A stretch of 32,177 nt of DNA from Coriobacteriia bacterium (GTDB taxonomy: Bacteria > Actinomycetota > Coriobacteriia > Anaerosomatales > PALSA-660). Every line of letters starts with the position of its first letter. Position 1 is the first letter of the stretch. The stretch covers positions 1-32,177 of the forward strand of contig JAHEXP010000014.1 in the NCBI GenBank assembly GCA_023252055.1. The letters are read 5' to 3'. A model generated the notes under the pieces. The model did not search any database. It saw only the letters and a list, made by a program, of their open reading frames with translations, and had not been told where the DNA came from. Shown piece after piece: positions 1-8,146 of this stretch. Both the position numbers and the translations under genes were made by a program.

Positions 1-1224
1 AAGCTGATCCCCGCGGACCACGTCGCGGGCTATGCGGGCAAGCCGCACGCGGTCGACTCCGCCGCGGACGCGAATCGCTGCCTCATGTGCCACACGGCGC
101 AGAGCTGCGACGACTGCCACCTGCGGCAGAAAGTGAACACGCCCGCCACGCAGCCCGCCTACAGACCACTGCTCCCGAACAAGCCGCGAGACCCGGTCAT
201 CAAGGTGATGCCGACCGGCATCGTGACGATGGGCCAGTGCGTCCAGTGCCACCCGGACCTCGACCGCTACGTCCCGGGCCGGGTGATCTTCGCGCACGCG
301 ACGCACCTCCAGAAGGCGTTCGCCTGCAAGGACTGCCACCGGGCGTTCCCGCACGGTCCCGACACCACGACGCGGCCGGACATGCCCGCGTGCTACCAGT
401 GCCACGGCCTCACGCATGCGAAGCTCGGCCTGGTCGCATCCGAGGCGTGTGCCTCGTGCCATCCGAAGGACTTCGTACTCAGGCCGGTGGATCACACAGC
501 CGCCTTCGTCGCCAAAACGCACAAAGACGCGGCGAACACTTCGCCCGAGCAGTGCGCGATGTGCCACGCCTCGGACTTCTGCGTCGCATGCCACCAGGGC
601 CAGCCGAAGGTGCCGGGCGGTCCGGCTCGCCAGCAGGTCATCCCGTCCGGTCACCGCCTTCCGAAGTTCCGGGCGACGCACGGCAAGGAGTTCCTCGGGC
701 AGAAGGGCGTGTGCGGTTCCTGCCACGTCTCTGCGTTCTGTGAGGGGTGCCACAAGACGCCGATGCCGCATCCCGCGGACTGGACGTCGTCGCACCCGCT
801 CGCCAAGGGCCTCGACGCCCAGGACTGCAAGGTCTGCCACGTGAACCGGCAGACATGTGAGGAGTGCCACCACCGCAACCTGCGCGGCACCGAGCTCACG
901 CTCGCGAACTGCGTGAAGTGCCACCCGGTCATGGCGAACAAGCCAGCTACTGCGATCAAGCCCTCGGGTCTGGCGGAGCACGCCGTGCATTTCGACGTGG
1001 CGCTGCCGTCAAAGAAGGGCAAGCCCTACAAGTGCGAGCAGTGCCACATCGGGTTCGGTTTCACCGCTGCCCGTGCGGCAGGCGTGAGCTCCCCTTTGAA
1101 CGGCGGGCATGATCTTCGCTCGTGCTACGAGTGCCATGGGGCGCTGGACATCAACAACACCCAGGTCGCCCCGTTCCCGGGCAACTCCTTGTGCCTGCGG
1201 TGCCACAGCGACCTTCACCTGTAG
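1..1224 (+). CDS. Multihaem c-type cytochrome, 5'-truncated by window edge
   Basis: The reading frame is open from base 1, so the start and any signal peptide lie outside the window; 407 residues are visible. Sixteen CXXCH haem-attachment motifs occur, the first (CLMCH) at visible residues 27-31 and the last (CLRCH) close to the C-terminus. Four are tight doublets with 4-5 residues between motifs (for example CAMCHASDFCVACH and CGSCHVSAFCEGCH), a spacing typical of closely stacked haem pairs. Many extra His residues could be distal ligands. By family knowledge such proteins carry electrons in the periplasm, cell wall or outside the cell. The next genes encode a TPR protein and an NHL propeller, fitting an electron-export or cytochrome-assembly locus. 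I cannot assign it to a named cytochrome such as OmcS or OmcE. The haem count is a minimum because the N-terminus is missing. Confidence 0.95.
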   Translation, partial: KLIPADHVAGYAGKPHAVDSAADANRCLMCHTAQSCDDCHLRQKVNTPATQPAYRPLLPNKPRDPVIKVMPTGIVTMGQCVQCHPDLDRYVPGRVIFAHATHLQKAFACKDCHRAFPHGPDTTTRPDMPACYQCHGLTHAKLGLVASEACASCHPKDFVLRPVDHTAAFVAKTHKDAANTSPEQCAMCHASDFCVACHQGQPKVPGGPARQQVIPSGHRLPKFRATHGKEFLGQKGVCGSCHVSAFCEGCHKTPMPHPADWTSSHPLAKGLDAQDCKVCHVNRQTCEECHHRNLRGTELTLANCVKCHPVMANKPATAIKPSGLAEHAVHFDVALPSKKGKPYKCEQCHIGFGFTAARAAGVSSPLNGGHDLRSCYECHGALDINNTQVAPFPGNSLCLRCHSDLHL

Positions 1225-1279
1225 ACCGGCTCCTGGCGCAAGCCCGGCCACGATCTTTCGAGACGATGGATGGGAACCG

Positions 1280-2389
1280 ATGCAAGACACTGACGACAAC
1301 ACGGACATGAACGTGGAAGCCGCGCCCGACGACGCCGAGGCCCACGAGCCCTCCGCCCCGCAGTCGCCCGCGTTCGGGCCGCGCTCGGCTCCGGGCGACC
1401 GCTGGATCAAAGTCGCCATCTACCTCGTGCTCGTCGCGATCGTCGCGGTCGCGGGCTACCTCGGGTGGACGTACTACGGCGACTACAAGATCGCGAGCAC
1501 GCAGTCGGTGGCCGCGCGCGCCGTCGCGAACCTCGAGAAGGTCGTGGCCAAGGCCCCGTCCGACCCGCAGGCGCGCGTGCAGCTGGCAGAGGCGCTGATG
1601 GCCAACAACCAGTCCGACGACGCGATCGCGCAGCTCGAGGCGGCGCTCAAGCTCAGCAAGGACAACATCACGGCGCTCACGGACCTCGGCCTGATCGCCA
1701 TGGACCGACGCGAGTGGAAGAAGGCCGAGACGTATTGGCTCCAGCTCGTGCAGCTCCTGAGCGGCGCCGAGATGTCGAACAAGGACCAGCGCCTCGCCGA
1801 CGTCTATTACTACCTGGGTACGACCTTGGTGGAGCAGCAGCGCTACGAGGAAGCGGTGGCGAACCTGAAGCAGTCGGTGCTCATCAAGCGCGACTCCTCG
1901 CCGGTCCACTACATGCTGTCCGTGGCCTACCAGCGCTTGGACCTGCCCGAGATGCAGCGTCAGGAGCTCGACACCGTTGTCGCCTTCGATCCGAAGCAGG
2001 CCCAGGCGAACTACGATCTCGGGCTTCTCGACCTGAGCGCAGGCGATACGGCCGAGGCGGCCGAACTGTTCCGGATCGCCGCGGACAACGCTCCGAGCGG
2101 CGTGACCGCACCCCAGGAGCAGCTCGCCAAGCTCGGCACAGCGAGCGATCGGCTTGCCGATGCCCAGAAGCTGGCGAGCAGCCAGCCGAAGAAGGCGCTG
2201 TCCGAGGCCCGCATCGCCGCGGCGCTGGATCCCGCCAACGCGGACGCCGTCAGCCTCGTGGCGAACCTGTGGGAGAAGAACGGCGACGCGAAGCGCGCGC
2301 AGAACGCCTGGGAGCGACTGCTGGAACTCGTCCCGGGCGACAGCACGGCGACCGCAGCGATCAAGCGACTGAGTGCGACGACCAAGTGA
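1280..2389 (+). CDS. Membrane-anchored TPR-repeat protein
   Basis: A 369-residue protein. I chose ATG 1280 (MQDTDDNTD) because the frame upstream of it overlaps the cytochrome and reads as a shadow; no strong ribosome binding site is visible. An acidic N-terminal tail of about 40 residues is followed by one hydrophobic helix (about residues 41-64, IYLVLVAIVAVAGYLGW). The rest, about 75-369, is helical with tetratricopeptide signatures: paired helices rich in Ala/Leu, phrases such as YYYLGTTLVEQQRYEEAV and ANYDLGLLDLSAGDTAEA, and a last repeat ending near residue 365. TPR domains are protein-interaction scaffolds. The likely topology is N-terminus inside, repeats outside. Sitting 55 bases after a multihaem cytochrome, it may help assemble or dock cytochromes, but no direct evidence for a partner is visible. 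Confidence 0.9.
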   Translation: MQDTDDNTDMNVEAAPDDAEAHEPSAPQSPAFGPRSAPGDRWIKVAIYLVLVAIVAVAGYLGWTYYGDYKIASTQSVAARAVANLEKVVAKAPSDPQARVQLAEALMANNQSDDAIAQLEAALKLSKDNITALTDLGLIAMDRREWKKAETYWLQLVQLLSGAEMSNKDQRLADVYYYLGTTLVEQQRYEEAVANLKQSVLIKRDSSPVHYMLSVAYQRLDLPEMQRQELDTVVAFDPKQAQANYDLGLLDLSAGDTAEAAELFRIAADNAPSGVTAPQEQLAKLGTASDRLADAQKLASSQPKKALSEARIAAALDPANADAVSLVANLWEKNGDAKRAQNAWERLLELVPGDSTATAAIKRLSATTK

Positions 2390-2399
2390 CGGAGCGCAG

Positions 2400-3908
2400 A
2401 TGACACCGAGCACCAGCCCCGAAGCCCCCATCTCGACGGGCGGCGCCATGGCCCGCGCGCGGACGCGCAGGCTCGTCCTGCTCGGCGTGCTGGCCCTCAT
2501 CCTGGCCGTGCTCAGCTACGCGGCCTACTACTACACGCAGAACCGCCGGCTCCCGATCCCCGAGGTCGTTGCCGGCGCTCAGAAGCTCGTGCCGCCGCAG
2601 TACCTCTATTCGTTCGCGGGCACCGGCGGCAACGCCATGACCAAGCCCACGGGCATCGCGGTCATCGGGCAGCGTGCGTACGTGACCGACTTCGCGTACC
2701 GCACGGTTCGCGCATACAGCCTGCAGGGCGACTTCCTCTTCGACTTCGGCGCCATCACGGATGGGGACCACACGCGGCTCGACAGCCCCGTCCACCTGGC
2801 GATCGGGCCTGACTCGACGGTGTGGGTCACCGACCGTAACCTTCGCGGCATCTACGTCTTCAACGAGGACGGCAAGTTCCTGCGCAAGTTCGTGCCGAAC
2901 GGAGACGCGGCCTTCTCGTGGTCACCGCTCGCGATCACGTTCGCGCCCAACGGCGACCTGTTCGTCACCGACGTCGGTGACTCGGACAACCACAGGGTCC
3001 TCGCGTTCTCGCCTGACGGGACACTGAAGGCGAAGTGGGGCAAGACCGCGCAGGTCACGAGCGTTTCCGACTCCCCGGGCGACTTCCTGTTCCCGAACGG
3101 GATCGCGGTCGCCGGCACGGGCCCGAGCGCACTCGTCTACGTCGCCGACGGCAACAACCGGCGCGTGCAGGTCTTCCGGCCGGACGGGACGTTCGTCCGT
3201 ATCATCAACACGTCCGGCACGCCGCGCGGTCTTGTCGTGGACGCGCAGCAGCGGCTCTACGTCGTGGACGCGCTCGCACACCGGGTGGACATCTACTCGG
3301 ACAAGGGCACCTCCCTCGCAACGTTCGGGGAGAACGGGACCGGCCCCGGCCAGTTCAACTTCCCGAACGACGTGACGCTCGACGCCAAGGGCCGCATCTT
3401 CATCTCGGACCGCGAGAACGACCAGGTCCAGGTGTGGGGCTTCGGCGTCGCGGAGATCCCCGGGGTCACGCAGGTGACGCCGGGCTCGGCGTGGTGGCTG
3501 TTGCTGCCGCTGCCGCTCCTCCTGCTCCCGCTGTTCCTGCGCCGCCGCCGCTTCGTCGCGACCCCTGACTTCATCGATGGGATGATCGCAGCGGACGTCG
3601 TACCGAAGATGGTGAACAAGCGCTGGCGCTGGGTCATGTCCGAGTCCGACGGGGCCCCCTACGCCGGCCGAGTCGCTGACGGCGTCGCCCTGAGCGACCT
3701 CCTGCATCCTGAGGCATATTCCACGACCGAGGCCGGACTCATCAAGACACGGCTGTCGACGACGCTCGAGACCGCCGGCCTCCTCGCGATGGCCAAGCGC
3801 TACCGGGTGCTGTGCACCGAGGACCCGACGCTGGCGCGCCTAGCGGCAGCACTCGGGATCGACGTCTACGACAGGGCGACCTGGCTGGAGCATTTCGGCA
3901 AGAAGTAG
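2400..3908 (+). CDS. NHL-repeat beta-propeller protein with two membrane helices and a cytoplasmic tail
   Basis: A 502-residue protein. ATG 2400 is preferred because GGAG at 2391-2394 lies five bases upstream and the frame further up only overlaps the TPR gene. Order of parts: a helix at about 21-44 (LVLLGVLALILAVLSYAAYY); about six NHL-type repeats at 60-355 with recurring phrases such as PTGIAV, VYVADGNNRRVQVF and RIFISDRENDQVQVWG; a second helix at about 362-383 (SAWWLLLPLPLLLLPLFL); an Arg-rich stop (RRRR); and about 119 residues predicted inside the cell. The propeller would therefore face outward. NHL propellers bind proteins or act as scaffolds. The tail ends with VLCTEDPTLARLAAALGIDV, which resembles the end of PIN-like domains, a weak similarity. 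Its position after the cytochrome and TPR genes suggests one operon. Confidence 0.9.
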   Translation: MTPSTSPEAPISTGGAMARARTRRLVLLGVLALILAVLSYAAYYYTQNRRLPIPEVVAGAQKLVPPQYLYSFAGTGGNAMTKPTGIAVIGQRAYVTDFAYRTVRAYSLQGDFLFDFGAITDGDHTRLDSPVHLAIGPDSTVWVTDRNLRGIYVFNEDGKFLRKFVPNGDAAFSWSPLAITFAPNGDLFVTDVGDSDNHRVLAFSPDGTLKAKWGKTAQVTSVSDSPGDFLFPNGIAVAGTGPSALVYVADGNNRRVQVFRPDGTFVRIINTSGTPRGLVVDAQQRLYVVDALAHRVDIYSDKGTSLATFGENGTGPGQFNFPNDVTLDAKGRIFISDRENDQVQVWGFGVAEIPGVTQVTPGSAWWLLLPLPLLLLPLFLRRRRFVATPDFIDGMIAADVVPKMVNKRWRWVMSESDGAPYAGRVADGVALSDLLHPEAYSTTEAGLIKTRLSTTLETAGLLAMAKRYRVLCTEDPTLARLAAALGIDVYDRATWLEHFGKK

Positions 3909-3956
3909 CCGTTCGCCGCCGCCCGGTTCCTTCGGTCGAGTCGGAACTGGTGGCGA

Positions 3957-3985
3957 TTGACAAGGTGACACCACGCGATTAGCGT
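3957..3985 (+). promoter_or_regulatory. Candidate promoter of the formate dehydrogenase leader
   Basis: A perfect -35 hexamer TTGACA (3957-3962) is followed after 17 bases by TAGCGT (3980-3985), a three-of-six match to the -10 consensus. Transcription would begin near 3992 and give a leader of about 460 bases before the formate dehydrogenase start. The spacing is ideal but the -10 is weak. A second TTGACA at 4062-4067 has no acceptable -10 and would cut into the putative riboswitch. Confidence 0.4.
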
Positions 3986-4069
3986 GATGGGCACGAATCG
4001 GCCGCTCCGTACTTTGGAGCGGGCGGCGCGCACCTCGGGACCGGCATCTCGCCGTGCGCGTTTGACAAC

Positions 4070-4215
4070 AGGAATACGCCTCCGAGCTCGGCGGACCTAC
4101 AGCGGTCGCGCCATGGACGTCGAGCCGGGGTGGCACGGGAAACCGTGTCGCCTCCCGACTTGGAAAGGTGGCGTACGCCGGAACCGGCCCCGACGGGGGT
4201 CTCGGTTGCGGCGTG
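4070..4215 (+). ncRNA. Candidate Moco (molybdenum/tungsten cofactor) RNA motif, putative riboswitch
   Basis: This part of the leader upstream of a molybdopterin enzyme gene resembles the Moco RNA motif as I remember it. It starts with a CCTCCGAGC...GGCGG element (4078-4093). A stem closed by a GNRA tetraloop follows, with CACGG, GAAA and CCGTG within 4134-4149 and flanking GG/CC pairs. Then comes a conserved-looking block TTGGAAAGGTGGCGTACGCC. The established role of the family is control of molybdenum cofactor synthesis, molybdate transport and molybdoenzyme genes according to cofactor supply. An intrinsic terminator starts 40 bases further on, a natural expression platform. I did not find a convincing antiterminator, and the boundaries are approximate. 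The call rests on remembered consensus; a covariance-model search would settle it. Confidence 0.6.
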
Positions 4216-4254
4216 CACAACCTCCAAGGGTAAGGGGGCTCCATATGTGACAGG

Positions 4255-4315
4255 AAGACCGTTGGTCAGGCAGGACGCTTTCGCGCGTCCGTGCGACCTC
4301 GGTCTTTTTTGTTTT
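4255..4315 (+). terminator. Strong Rho-independent terminator or attenuator in the fdh leader
   Basis: A long interrupted hairpin has AAGACCG (4255-4261) pairing with CGGTCTT (4300-4306), GGTC (4264-4267) with GACC (4295-4298), and GGACGC (4273-4278) with GCGTCC (4285-4290), with a six-base loop. The 3' arm runs into TTTTTTGTTTT (4305-4315). It lies inside the leader, about 140 bases before the formate dehydrogenase start and just after the candidate Moco RNA. It is therefore probably a regulated attenuator, though it could also stop read-through from the upstream NHL gene. The next 130 bases hold only the ribosome binding site as a recognisable signal. Confidence 0.85.
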
Positions 4316-4452
4316 CGCCCGTCGGTTGGGACCGAGAGCAGTCAAGAAGGGGGCAAGGGGCATCACAAACGGTCCACAAACGGGCCAGACCCGTCAGGCG
4401 GGACGTCGATCTTGGAACGGCCTCTTGATCCGGCAAAAGAGAGGGAAGAGGA

Positions 4453-7400
4453 ATGGGACAGCAGGATAAGGAAACAGGAAGGATGGAGCTTTCGCGGCGC
4501 GACTTTCTGAAAGTCAGCGCAGCGGGCGCAGCCGCGGTAGCGGCAATGGACTTCGCGCCTGCACCGGCGATGGCCCAGGTCACCTTCCATGGGGGCGACA
4601 CCGCCCTCGACAAGTTCCACACAACGTGTCCGTACTGCTCGGCGAGCTGCGGGCAGGTCATCGCGGTCGGTAACGTGACCAAGGACGTCTACGACGTCTA
4701 CGGCGACGTCGACTCCCCCGTGAACAACGGCGGCCTGTGCGCAAAGGGCGCCGGCGCGTTCCAGCTCGTGACGAACAAGCGCCGCATCGGCGCGTTCGCC
4801 GGCACGCACCCGGTCAACCCGCTCTTCGCATACGACCCCGCCTACGACAGCACCGGCGTCGCCTACAAGCGCACCGGCAACGGCGCGTGGAGCAAGATGC
4901 CGCTCCCGACCGCGCTGGACGAGATCGCGACCGGCCTTGTGACCGCCCGCGGGTCCATCACCCCGGGCCTTACCGCGACCAGCAACTCGCGTCACGTGCA
5001 GTTCTTCGGCTCGTCTCACATGAACAACGAGCAGAACTACACCTACCGCAAGCTGATCGCCCAGTTCGGCACGAGCCTGACGGAACATCAGGCCCGTATA
5101 TGACACTCGTCCACGGTGGCCGGTCTGGGCCGCGCATTCGGACGAGGATCGATGACGAACCACTGGAACGACATCGATAACTCATCGTTCATCCTGTGTT
5201 ACGGCGCCAACCCCGCCGAGAACCACCCGGCCTGCATGGCGCACATCAACGCCGCGCGCTTCGGGACGAAGAACGCCAAGCTCGTTGTCGTCGACCCGCG
5301 CCTGACCCGCACCGCTCGCCAGTGCGATCCGGCCCGTGGCGACTTCTTCGTGCGCATCCGCCCTGGCACGAACGTCGCGTTCACCAACGGTCTGCTCAAC
5401 TGGATCTTCAACAACATCGGTGCGTATGACGCGACCGCCGCGGCGAACATGCTCGCGTACCACAACGGCACCAACGCTGCGGCGCACCTGTCGGTGGCGC
5501 GCACGTTCATCGACGATGCAGGGACCACCCAGACGCTCAACGGCGCTGCTCTGGCGACTGCCAAGTACGATGGCGTCGCGACGGCGGACGCTGTCGGTCT
5601 GGTCGCCGGGTATCCGAAGTACTGTGACTCGCGCTTCAAGGTCAACGCCGCCGGCGACGACTACGAGCGTGCGATCCTCACCGGATCGGCGAACACGAAC
5701 TTCCTGACCGACCCTGCGTGGCGGTTCCCGGAGTTCCCCGTTATCGCCCCGAACGTGAACGACCCGGCGACGGTCTACCAGAAGCTCATCGCCCACGTTG
5801 CGCCGTACGACACCGCGACCGTGGCCGATATCTGCGGTTGCACCGAGACCGAGATCGCGAACGTCGCCAAGGTGATCGTGGATCACAGCCGCTTCAAGAG
5901 CAGCGACTTCGCAGCGACGACGGCGACCCCGCAGGCCACCACGTACAAGGCCACCACGATCCTGTATGCGATGGGCCAGACGCAGCACACGAACGGGTCC
6001 CAGAACATCAAGGACCTCGCCATCCTGCAGACGCTCATGGGCAACATGGGACGCGCCGGAGGCGGCATCAACGCGCTGCGCGGGATCCACAACGTCCAGG
6101 GCTCCACCGACTGGGGCCTGCTGTACGACTCCATCCCCGGCTACTCCGGGAACCCGGGCGTGAACGAGACCTACGCGCACTACTCCAACACGCTCTTCGG
6201 TAACCGGGTGCTCACGCTGCACAACACGCAGACCGGGTTCGACTCTGTTCCCAAGGCCTATACGACGCCGTCGAACCTCGGCCTCCAGCAGCGCGGCTTC
6301 CACAACATGACCGAGGAATGGTTCGCCAACGGCCAGGTCCCCGGCACGGATATCGACAAGCTGTACGACCTGTGGCCGAAGGGCAACGGCGTCCAGCACA
6401 TCCAGACCTTCCGTTACATGGCTCCCGGCACCGCCGCTGCGAACCTGATCAGCGCTGCCATGATCTGGGGCCAGAACCCGGCCGTTACCGAGCCGAACCA
6501 GTCCGCAGTCCGCCTCGGCCTCGCCAACCTCGACCTCATGGTCGTCGTCGACATGTTCGAGACCGAGACCGCGGCATGCGACCGCAAGGCCGGCGCGCCC
6601 ACGTACCTCATCCCGACCTGCTCGCACGTCGAGGAGGCCGGCAGCGTCACGAACTCGGGACGCTGGCTCCAGTGGCGCGAGCGCGCGACCACGCCGAAGG
6701 GCAACAGCAAGGCCGACATCGAGTTGATGCTCCGGTTCGCTTACGCCCTCGATAAGGCGAGCGCCTTCACCCACATCACGAACGTGCCGTACAACGGTCT
6801 CGGGACCGACGCGCCGTCCGCCGGCGTGTGGAGCACCCTGGCCACGCCCATCGCCGGGCCTGCGTACAAGGTGCTGTACGGCGACAAGTACGGCTGGACC
6901 CCCGGGGCCGACATCGAAGCAGTTTCGCTCACCAACGTCGACGTGTGGCACGCCGGTGCGTCGTCGCCGGTCATCGAGACGGTCACCGGTACCGAGGCTG
7001 TCTGCGAGACGATCTACCGCGAGTTCGCCCGTCCGCTGAACTACCTGGCTGACGGCACGGCCAGCGGCACGACCGGTGGCACGATGTGGATCTACTCCGG
7101 TTCGGGCACCGCGGGCGCGGGACCTGACGTCACGGGTGGATCCGGTTTCAACTTCGCCTACAACTTCAACCTCCTGCCGGCCGTCACAAGCGCGGGCAAC
7201 ACCGTGACGTGGCAGGTCAAGAACCGCGCCAAGAGCCGTAACAACGCCATCAAGGGCAACGACTCCAACGGCTCCAACAACTTCCCGCGTTGGGGATGGG
7301 CGTGGCTGCTCAACCGCCGCGTCTTCTACAACAACGGCGAGATCTCCGGCGACCAGGCGGACACGTTCGTGTCGCCGGGCGCAGTCAGCCTCATGTTCAC

Positions 7401-8133
7401 GGAGAAGGCCGCGCCGGACTCTGGTCTGACGGACTGGTCGGGGCTCTACCGCAAGTACAAGACGCTCAACGACATCCCGAGCGTGGTCCAGACGCCGGTG
7501 CCGACGAGCCCGCACTTCATCTCGCCCGGCGTGTCGCTGGCCGGTCGCTTCCCGGGCCACACGGAGCCGTACGAGTCTCCGCGCAACGACCTGGTCGCGA
7601 CATGGGGCCACAACAACACGGTCGTCGCCGGCAACAACAACCGTCTCGTGTGGGAGGGTGCGAACCCCTCTGCCGTCGGCACGGTCGCGAACTTCCCGTT
7701 GGTGCTGACCACCATCCGGTGCGTCGAGCACTTCCAGGGCGGCCCCATCACCCGCAACAACTCGTGGAACGTCGAAGCGGAGCCGGTGCCGTGGATCGAG
7801 ATCAACTCGGTCGACGCCCGTGCAGCAGTGCCGCCGATCAACGATGGTGACTGGGTCAACGTCATCACCGCTCGGTCGAACTCGACCAGCAATCAGGAGG
7901 CCGTTTCCCCGAACAGCGGTACCGGCTGGGCGCGCGGCTTCAAGGCCCGTGTCGGTGTCGGACTCCGGTCCAACCAGCGCGTCGCCCCCGGCGTCGTCGC
8001 GATCCCGTGGCACTGGGGTGACAAGGGGCTCTCGACCGGTTCGCGCGCGAACGACCTGTGCATCGACGCATGGGACGCGAACACGATGATCCCTGAGTAC
8101 AAGGCCTGTCTCTGCAAAATCGTGAAGCTGTAA
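4453..8133 (+). CDS. fdnG: Formate dehydrogenase catalytic subunit, selenocysteine-containing, Tat-exported
   Basis: Read through an in-frame TGA at 5101-5103, this is one protein of 1226 residues with selenocysteine at 217. ATG 4453 has GAGGGA six bases upstream. The N-terminus has a Tat signal (SRRDFLK, Arg15-Arg16) with likely cleavage after AMA41. The [4Fe-4S] ligands are Cys59, 62, 66 and 96, followed by Lys98 (CAKG), as in formate dehydrogenases. The residue encoded by TGA precedes HSSTVAGL and FGRGSMTNHWNDI, the FDH-N active-site neighbourhood. ALRGIHNVQGSTDWG and the C-terminal PEYKACL are also FDH-N signatures. The enzyme would oxidise formate (or reduce CO2) at a bis-molybdopterin Mo or W centre outside the membrane. 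It is about 200 residues longer than E. coli FdnG, partly from an Asn/Thr/Gly-rich insertion at about 880-960. The two genes downstream are the electron-transfer partners. The gene symbol is by homology. Confidence 0.95.
5101..5140 (+). promoter_or_regulatory. Selenocysteine UGA codon and bacterial-type SECIS hairpin
   Basis: The TGA at 5101-5103 is followed by a hairpin in the coding sequence. GTGGCC (5116-5121) pairs with GGGCCGC (within 5127-5133), allowing one G-U pair, around an apical loop containing GGTCT (5122-5126). A GGUCU loop placed about 18 bases after the UGA is the hallmark of the E. coli fdhF and fdnG SECIS elements bound by SelB. The reading frame before and after the TGA is in phase, and the flanking residues match the formate dehydrogenase active site. 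The selA, selB, selC and selD genes are not in the window. Confidence 0.88.
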
Positions 8134-8146
8134 GGGAGGTGGCATA

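Noticed and set aside
5101-5103. The TGA as a nonsense mutation making formate dehydrogenase a pseudogene
   Set aside because: The frame stays open for another 1009 codons with conserved FDH-N motifs, and the TGA falls precisely at the selenocysteine position with a SECIS-like hairpin.
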